Assembly: GCA_000729835.1 (NCBI GenBank)
Contig: JFHB01000078.1
Span: 1-64,000, forward strand
Length of the DNA: 64,000 nucleotides
Direction of reading: 5' to 3'
DNA from: Atkinsonella hypoxylon
Taxonomy: Eukaryota > Ascomycota > Sordariomycetes > Hypocreales > Clavicipitaceae
Each line of letters opens with the position of its first letter. The first letter of the stretch is position 1. Position numbers and translations under genes: made by a program. Under the pieces are notes generated by a model that ran no database searches, was not told the DNA's origin, and worked only from the letters and a program-made list of their open reading frames with translations. Of the stretch, positions 58,340-64,000 are shown piece by piece.

Positions 58340-61300
58340 ATGAACCGGTTTCGAGCGAAGAAGAAGGGCAGGGATGATGCCTCTGTTGGAGGACAGCATT
58401 CGGCCGACGTAGAGCCTGCGGGCCCTTTCAGAATGTTTGGGAAGAAGAAGATGCAGGAAGACGAACCGAAGCGAGTGGTTGATATAGCTTCAGCACTGCC
58501 ATCCAGTGACGATTTCCGGACTAGTCTACTCATGACGGGACTGTCAGCCCGCTTTTCAATGCTTCGAGAACAAGATGACCCTAATAGTAAGCTCGGTAAG
58601 GCCAGCGATGATAGTGTCCTCTTCCCGAAGAGACAATCCAGGCTGGCAGATTTTGGCGGTCTCGCAGGAGGATTGCACGATATTGCAGAAATAGAGTCGT
58701 TAAAATCTCCTAAGCTGGGAAATTTCGACTCATATCGGTTGGACGATGCCTCATCATTATCGGGCAGCATTATGACTCGCGCTAAGCCGACTGAAGGTAA
58801 CAACCTCTTTGGAGGTCGACAGAAGATATACAAATTAAATGCTGGCTCCCGGGCTGGCATGTCTGGAAGAGCACTGTATGAGGATGATGTGGCACAATCC
58901 TCTTTCCAATCCTGGAGACAAGCAGAGAAAGAGCGAAGATCGTTTGAGGATGCACACCGGAGTGACAACCTGGAAGCGGAGTCAACTACCGATTGTTACC
59001 GCTGGCGAGAAACGAACTCTACGACATACTCTGTGCCTTCAGCGGCTCGCAACTCAACAGCTGCGACATCGATTGCTTCCCAACCTTCGATCAAGGACAC
59101 ACAGTCAACTGGAAATGCCTCTGGGCTTGAGCGTAGTGCGACTCGAGCTCGGCGGCTTTACGAGCAAGGATTGAACCAAGATTTGCATGACCATCAGTCA
59201 TCGGCTTTGTCTCGCATGGACACCCTATCTAAACAGCGCCCCTTTGTAACCCGAACGTCGGACACGGCATCCGGGCTGCCGTCTCCAACAGCCAGTACCT
59301 TTGGTGACCGAGCTGGCGATCGTCGACCCATCGTCTCCAAAGCGAGTGCCCCCAACTTGCGTTCATTCAGTCATTCCACAGCGAGCGCATCGCAAATGAG
59401 CCCGGCAGAGTCCACCAGCAAGTTTCCGCGGCACGATCAGAAGACCAATTTTGGATTTAGCCCACCACTCAGCCCTCCTATTAGTGAGACGGAGGAACAT
59501 CCTGGACTACCCATTCAATCGGGCGACCGCGGCAAGGCAACAGCTTTGGGTGTTTTCAATCGGCCGGCGATGCAGTATGATGAATCTCGGTACGCCCAAA
59601 GGCAGCGCCAACTTCAACAGGGAAGAGACTTAGCTACATCAAGGAACACCACGGAGCCCGTAACTTCATCGGTAAGAGGTCGATCTAGGTCGTTGTCTGC
59701 ACAGAGAGCGATGGGAGAGAGGACCGGACCCCAAGCTCCGTTGCCCGAGATCCCCGTTCGGGATGAGGACGATGGAAGCGCCTTTTTCGATGACAGCGAT
59801 GGCGGCCTTGCAGAACATCGACCACTGAAATCTCCTACCGCCCCTCAACTAACCATAGAACGACCCGACGATCTAGACCACCCTGCATTTCGCAAATCAG
59901 CTCTCCCCACACCTCTGTCCTTGACCTCGCCGAAGAGAACAGACAGCCAAGCGTCTCTTTCCCCGCTCACTAAGCCTGATTTACCTGAGGACTCGCCCAC
60001 CTTGGGAATCGATTCTGGCCTAAGTGGCATGGTCCGGCAGCACCTACGAAACAATAGCACAGCTTCGTCGGCATGTGGCACGGCAAACCATGAAGCAGAG
60101 TCAAATGACAACAACCTTCGCAATGCAGGCAAAGACACTCTAAACCATGAGGATGTATCTGGTGAACGTGATGAGTTTGCTCAGCATTTGGCAGATGGTG
60201 CCAGACGTGTACGCCAAAGGCTCACCACGTACGTTGAATCAGATACCAATCGTTCCGCTCCACCGACTCCTCCTCAACCGGAACAGAACAAGGAGTTCAG
60301 CTCTTCAAAATCAGCGGGGCTTGGAATTCTGAGAGCAAAGTCTAGCCGCAGCTCTCTTTTCGACAGGAGTGAAAAGGAACGAGGTCGTGCGAAAAGCCTG
60401 AAGAGCGGCAACAGTCCATTCAACAACTCAGGCACTTCTCCATCCCCTCGCAAAGCATCAGTCAGCCGCGGCGAATCCCGCCATCGGACAGCAACAGCCG
60501 ACGCGAGTGAGGGTACTGCTGTGCAGCAAGAAGATAATGTTCATGCTGGTTTGAAAGCATTCCGGCAAGCCCGTCGAGAACTCCAGAAGATGAAGGAATT
60601 AGAAGTACAGCAGCGCCATGGACAAAGGTCAAGTCCCTGCCAAGAAGCTCTCACGAATAGCCGAGCGTCGCCTCACGAGGTTGGACCTCCACCAGCTCTG
60701 TTTAACCGTATTCCACGCGGGGACGAGCCGAGTTACGGCAGTCGTTCGCGAGCAGGCTCACGAGCCGCTTCGGAGCGAGATCGAAGTAATTCCGAGGCAA
60801 GCATTGGTGGTCGTAACTTCAGCCGAGGCCCCGGCCTTCGTAATGGTTCGGTACCCTATGAAGAACATTTTGGTACATCAGCTGTCAACGGTGCACATGG
60901 CCAGGATGTAAGACGTGCAGGCCTGGATTCCCCTAGCAGGTCGCTTTATATGGCCAACGGAACTTCGCAAGTAGGCATAAGTCCTATCCATAGCGCCGGT
61001 ACCTTGGAATCCAATGGTAGATACTACGGATATGGCATGCATAGCCCTCCGCACCAAGAGACTCTTCATCATGGTCGAAGTCGCAATGGCAGCTTGCTCG
61101 GCGCTGCTGCGTCCACTCCTAACTTGCACGGTCATGCCACTGCCCCGCCTCTGCCGCCTATCAACCCTCGCCGAAAGAATGGATTCGTGCAAAATAGCGA
61201 AGATGGCTTGGGAGGTGCGTCTCCCAACAGTGCTTACGGCATGTCGGATGGCTACGCGGGAGACGATGACATGTCTGGCGACCAATATCGTAGTCGCAAA

Positions 61301-61402
61301 CATTCCCATGGTCAGGTGCGACATAGCCCGCCCAGGGCTGTAAGACCGCCGACGCCGCATTCTAACATGTCCAGTGCGAGCTTGCCTGGTGGCATGATCT
61401 GA
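58340..61402 (+). CDS. Large disordered fungal protein of unknown function (1020 aa)
   Basis: A single exon of 1020 codons begins MNRFRAKKKGRDDASVGG. The N-terminal 170 residues look ordered by composition and contain PFRMFGKKKMQEDEPKRVV, LLMTGLSARFSMLREQDD, GKASDDSVLFPKRQSRLADF and GLHDIAEIESLK. This block resembles conserved N-termini of uncharacterised Pezizomycotina proteins. A short amphipathic segment ARRLYEQGLNQDL follows. Most of the remainder is Ser, Pro, Arg and Gln rich, typical of a long disordered phosphoprotein, with SP/TP-type sites and a helical patch near residues 740-755 (GLKAFRQARRELQKMKELEV). It ends SLPGGMI. No catalytic or membrane motif is seen. The CT-rich leader upstream is long (over 700 bases) and may contain a 5'-UTR intron. 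Confidence 0.85.
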   Translation: MNRFRAKKKGRDDASVGGQHSADVEPAGPFRMFGKKKMQEDEPKRVVDIASALPSSDDFRTSLLMTGLSARFSMLREQDDPNSKLGKASDDSVLFPKRQSRLADFGGLAGGLHDIAEIESLKSPKLGNFDSYRLDDASSLSGSIMTRAKPTEGNNLFGGRQKIYKLNAGSRAGMSGRALYEDDVAQSSFQSWRQAEKERRSFEDAHRSDNLEAESTTDCYRWRETNSTTYSVPSAARNSTAATSIASQPSIKDTQSTGNASGLERSATRARRLYEQGLNQDLHDHQSSALSRMDTLSKQRPFVTRTSDTASGLPSPTASTFGDRAGDRRPIVSKASAPNLRSFSHSTASASQMSPAESTSKFPRHDQKTNFGFSPPLSPPISETEEHPGLPIQSGDRGKATALGVFNRPAMQYDESRYAQRQRQLQQGRDLATSRNTTEPVTSSVRGRSRSLSAQRAMGERTGPQAPLPEIPVRDEDDGSAFFDDSDGGLAEHRPLKSPTAPQLTIERPDDLDHPAFRKSALPTPLSLTSPKRTDSQASLSPLTKPDLPEDSPTLGIDSGLSGMVRQHLRNNSTASSACGTANHEAESNDNNLRNAGKDTLNHEDVSGERDEFAQHLADGARRVRQRLTTYVESDTNRSAPPTPPQPEQNKEFSSSKSAGLGILRAKSSRSSLFDRSEKERGRAKSLKSGNSPFNNSGTSPSPRKASVSRGESRHRTATADASEGTAVQQEDNVHAGLKAFRQARRELQKMKELEVQQRHGQRSSPCQEALTNSRASPHEVGPPPALFNRIPRGDEPSYGSRSRAGSRAASERDRSNSEASIGGRNFSRGPGLRNGSVPYEEHFGTSAVNGAHGQDVRRAGLDSPSRSLYMANGTSQVGISPIHSAGTLESNGRYYGYGMHSPPHQETLHHGRSRNGSLLGAAASTPNLHGHATAPPLPPINPRRKNGFVQNSEDGLGGASPNSAYGMSDGYAGDDDMSGDQYRSRKHSHGQVRHSPPRAVRPPTPHSNMSSASLPGGMI

Positions 61403-63094
61403 AGGGCGGGGCTGCAACAAGAAGTCGTAGCAGTTTTTTGGACGATACTGAGCGACTCTGAGGACCTCTGACGACTTGATCTCTTCGAAGCGCGTCCTCG
61501 ACCCACCTACACGAGAAGAGAAATAAAGCTGTACATTGAATGACAGCCTTCCAGTCAAAATTAAACCGCCAATCGATCTCCTAGTCGAGAGGCAGGCTCA
61601 TCGCTTGCAATTCCTTTTCGACCTTGGGGCTCTAGTTTTTCCCTCGTCATCTTTCCTCGGCCTCTTGATTGTACTTTAAAGCAAAACATCTACATCCAAC
61701 CATATCCAGTGACTCTCTGTTTTCCTTTTTTCTACATGTACTTTGATTTGAGTGTGCTTTTGCTATTTTTCAAAGAGGTGCCGTTACCAAGCGAACCCCA
61801 CGGCCATGCGCCTCCCGAAGACGAAGATCAAGCTGGACTGTGATCTTAACTTGTCTGGGCGTCGAAACTTGCGCAAGCGATTGCAAAGAAAAAGCAGGAA
61901 AGGTCGTTGAAGTAAGGACAAGGCGCAATGTTCAGTTTGAGGATTTGGCGACTCACATATAAGAACTTTTACGGGATAAAGAAGAACAAACACACAAGAC
62001 GAAACAAGTAGCGAGTGTATTGAGCAAATGAAATAGACATATATCCACCGAATGATGTGCCGATATCGAGTGTCGTCCTCTGCGTTCATTCATCTGCTTT
62101 TCTTGATGGTTTGTTCTCGATGGAGAAGCGGAATGGTGGATTGCTGTGTATGCTTGTTGTCCTTTGCAGAGTGGTCAGGCTACCTGCGGAAATATACCTG
62201 GCATAATGATCCGTGAAAACGACGGCTCGAGAGACTTGGGCGCGGTACTGGCTTTTGATTGGGATATGAATACAACTCGGTGAGGGGTGCAGCCACGACG
62301 CAGCCGAATTGAATGAGTGGGAGAGAGGATGCAGGAAGCTTACTAGTTAGAGCTTTGCCAGGAGCTCTGGGATGTGATGGTGGACGGCTATGTGGTTGTT
62401 GGATTGGGGTCCGAATGCTGCGGTTGCCGTTTGGTGAGAGGAGTTAGGGCTGGACTATTACCATGGGGAGGATTGGGGGTCTTGGGGGGATGGTCTCGGA
62501 GATGAAATGGAGGTGGCTTAAATGTAAATGAACGAGATGAGCATGATGTAGATGATGCGTGTCTTGACACAACTCTTTGCTAGACTAGCGGACTCGGAAG
62601 CTCTAGGCTTATACGCAAACTCCCGAGAACCAGGAACTAAAACGAGGCAAAGACTAATGAATACATCGGACATGAAGGACGCAGCAGCACAAGAACTCCT
62701 CGCTGTAACCCATAACCCAATACCGCTTCTCCCAAATCCGTCACAACCCCACGTTGACTGAAAAGAACCCCTTCGTCGTACAGTGCGCAGCCAGCTAAGC
62801 TAGCACGATTTGCTCGCACTAGGTTCTGCAAGAATTCCAAAACCGCCGCCAACGTAAAAGAAATCGCATGGCGCTTCGTGAGACGTGTGAAAACAAAAGG
62901 GGTATCGCAGTGAGTTTTACTCGGCTTTGGTGGTAGGACTAGAAGACGAGGCGGAGTCCGGTCTGGTCCGGTGGCGCCACGGGGTGGAAATACGGCGTAG
63001 AGGAGGATAAAAAAGTACTTTCAGGCCGATGACGAGGACTCGGGGCCCATGGCGAGTGCCACTGCCTTTTTTGCTGACCTCTACGCGATGACCT
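61403..63094. other. Intergenic
   Basis: This is 3' flank of the 1020-aa gene and 3' flank of the microprotein gene (converging). A few AT-rich stretches are present, with no coding frame that looks real. Confidence 0.5.
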
Positions 63095-63199
63095 CTACGA
63101 GGCAGGGCAGTTGCTGCACTGCTTGTGGCCGCAGGCGGTGCAGGTGGTGCTGATGACAATCATGCCACCGCAGTTGCAGCAATACTCGTAGGCGGGCAT
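63095..63199 (-). CDS. 34-residue Cys-rich (zinc-ribbon-like) microprotein
   Basis: A complete frame runs from an ATG (first base 63199) to a TAG (63095-63097) and encodes 34 residues. Cysteines fall at 7, 8, 10, 20, 23, 28 and 31, with His25 in CGHKQC. The C20-x2-C23 and C28-x2-C31 pairs and the CCNCGG knuckle near the N-terminus resemble a minimal zinc-binding ribbon. Such tiny CxxC proteins occur in many ascomycetes to my knowledge, always uncharacterised. The frame is open upstream of the ATG for about 60 codons, but that part is Ser/Thr rich and unlike the core. A spliced upstream exon is possible. No signal peptide is seen, so an intracellular metal-binding role is more likely than a secreted effector. 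Confidence 0.6.
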   Translation of the reverse strand: MPAYEYCCNCGGMIVISTTCTACGHKQCSNCPAS

Positions 63200-64000
63200 G
63201 ATGGTTTGGCGGGAGTTGGCGGTGCGTTGGGTGAGGGAGCTGGATGTAGAGCGTTGGTTTCCAAGTTGCTCAGAAGCCGAGATAGGAAAAGCTCGTGTGA
63301 AGGAAAAAGAGGTTGTGGTCGTTCTTAGCAAGCTGTAGTGTGTTTCTTGACAGCAAAGGACTCTCTCTCTGTATGAAAGCACAAGTCTGTGTAGATGAGA
63401 AAAGGGAAGGAAAAAAAAAAGAAGGAAGGAAGGAAGGAAGGAAGGAAAGAGGCTGGTCTGTTTATTTTACTTTATTCTCATTTTTCCCACAGAACCTCGA
63501 CGAGAACTTTATTTATATCAAGCACGGAGGCCGGGTAAAGACGGGGCCTTCCATGGCTATCGAGCTATTGTTCTGTGAGTGGCGCGCAGGTCCAATGACA
63601 AAATACCATGTGTAATTAAACGTACGGGCTACCATTGCTATCTTGGAGGCTCCGGACAGGAACCAAAGAAAAAAAAAAAGGCCTGAGGTGGTCTCGTCAT
63701 GAGCTTCGACGTCACATTCAAGGGTTGGCTGGTTGGCGCAGGGCGGGGCAAGGGCGCTCGAGGGGCCCAAGACGAGCCAATAGGGAGCTGTGCTCGAATA
63801 GTGGACCAAGGCGACGACGCGGTGTCTTTTTTGACAAGGCGGCCTCTTTGGTGTGACGAGGGTGCGACGATAAAAGGCAAAAAAATGCCATGACGCATTT
63901 TTGTCTGTCATGGCAGCTTGCGGGCGTGGCGGGCGTGGCGGGCGTGGCGGACTGTCGGGAAGGTTTGACCTGCGCCGTCTCTGATTGGCTAGCTGGAGGC
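63200..64000. other. Intergenic to window end
   Basis: No gene is recognised. It contains a GAAG tetramer run (about 63420-63448) and three GGGCGTGGC-type units near 63921-63947. It is probably promoter sequence for the microprotein and for a gene beyond the window. Confidence 0.45.

Overview
This window comes from a filamentous ascomycete nuclear genome. Genes carry short GT..AG introns (mostly 49-113 bases) with CTAAC-type branch points, are separated by CT-rich leaders, and encode typical Pezizomycotina families. The protein set and the dispersed CCTACCTAGGTAGG-type palindromes suggest a Sordariomycete, probably Hypocreales. That placement is inference, because no marker gene was searched.

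Layout. 1-5570 is gene-poor, with one decayed FAD-monooxygenase on the minus strand (about 574-1060). 5571-20488 holds an RRM protein of the Vip1 type, a 74-aa small protein, a Ser/Pro-rich coiled-coil protein, a second coiled-coil protein of unknown lineage, a 452-aa fungal protein that may be truncated, a four-exon gene with a DUF6699-like domain, and homogentisate 1,2-dioxygenase. 20489-44130 carries a 12-exon oligopeptide transporter, a TMEM135-like membrane protein, a BTB-domain protein, a LaeA-like methyltransferase beside an FAD monooxygenase, and the divergent pair UBC6/SAM50. 44131-64000 has a full-size PDR/ABCG transporter, a 6.3-kb gene-poor block with two MITE copies, a 1020-aa disordered protein, and a 34-residue Cys-rich microprotein.

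Functions. Several genes are housekeeping: Ubc6 in ER-associated degradation, Sam50 in mitochondrial outer-membrane assembly, and homogentisate dioxygenase in tyrosine/phenylalanine catabolism. The oligopeptide transporter and the ABC exporter handle transport. The LaeA-like methyltransferase and FAD monooxygenase are neighbours on the same strand and could act on a small molecule. No polyketide synthase, NRPS or terpene synthase is visible, so this is not a canonical biosynthetic cluster.

I reconstructed exon boundaries by hand from reading frame, splice signals and family resemblance. Frames close exactly for every multi-exon model given. I found no rRNA, tRNA, CRISPR array or bacterial-type element. 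No clearly new system emerged; the strongest unusual signals are the TA-flanked MITE pair, an 18-base microexon, a GC-AG intron in SAM50, a long hairpin near 16.1 kb and the Cys-rich microprotein.
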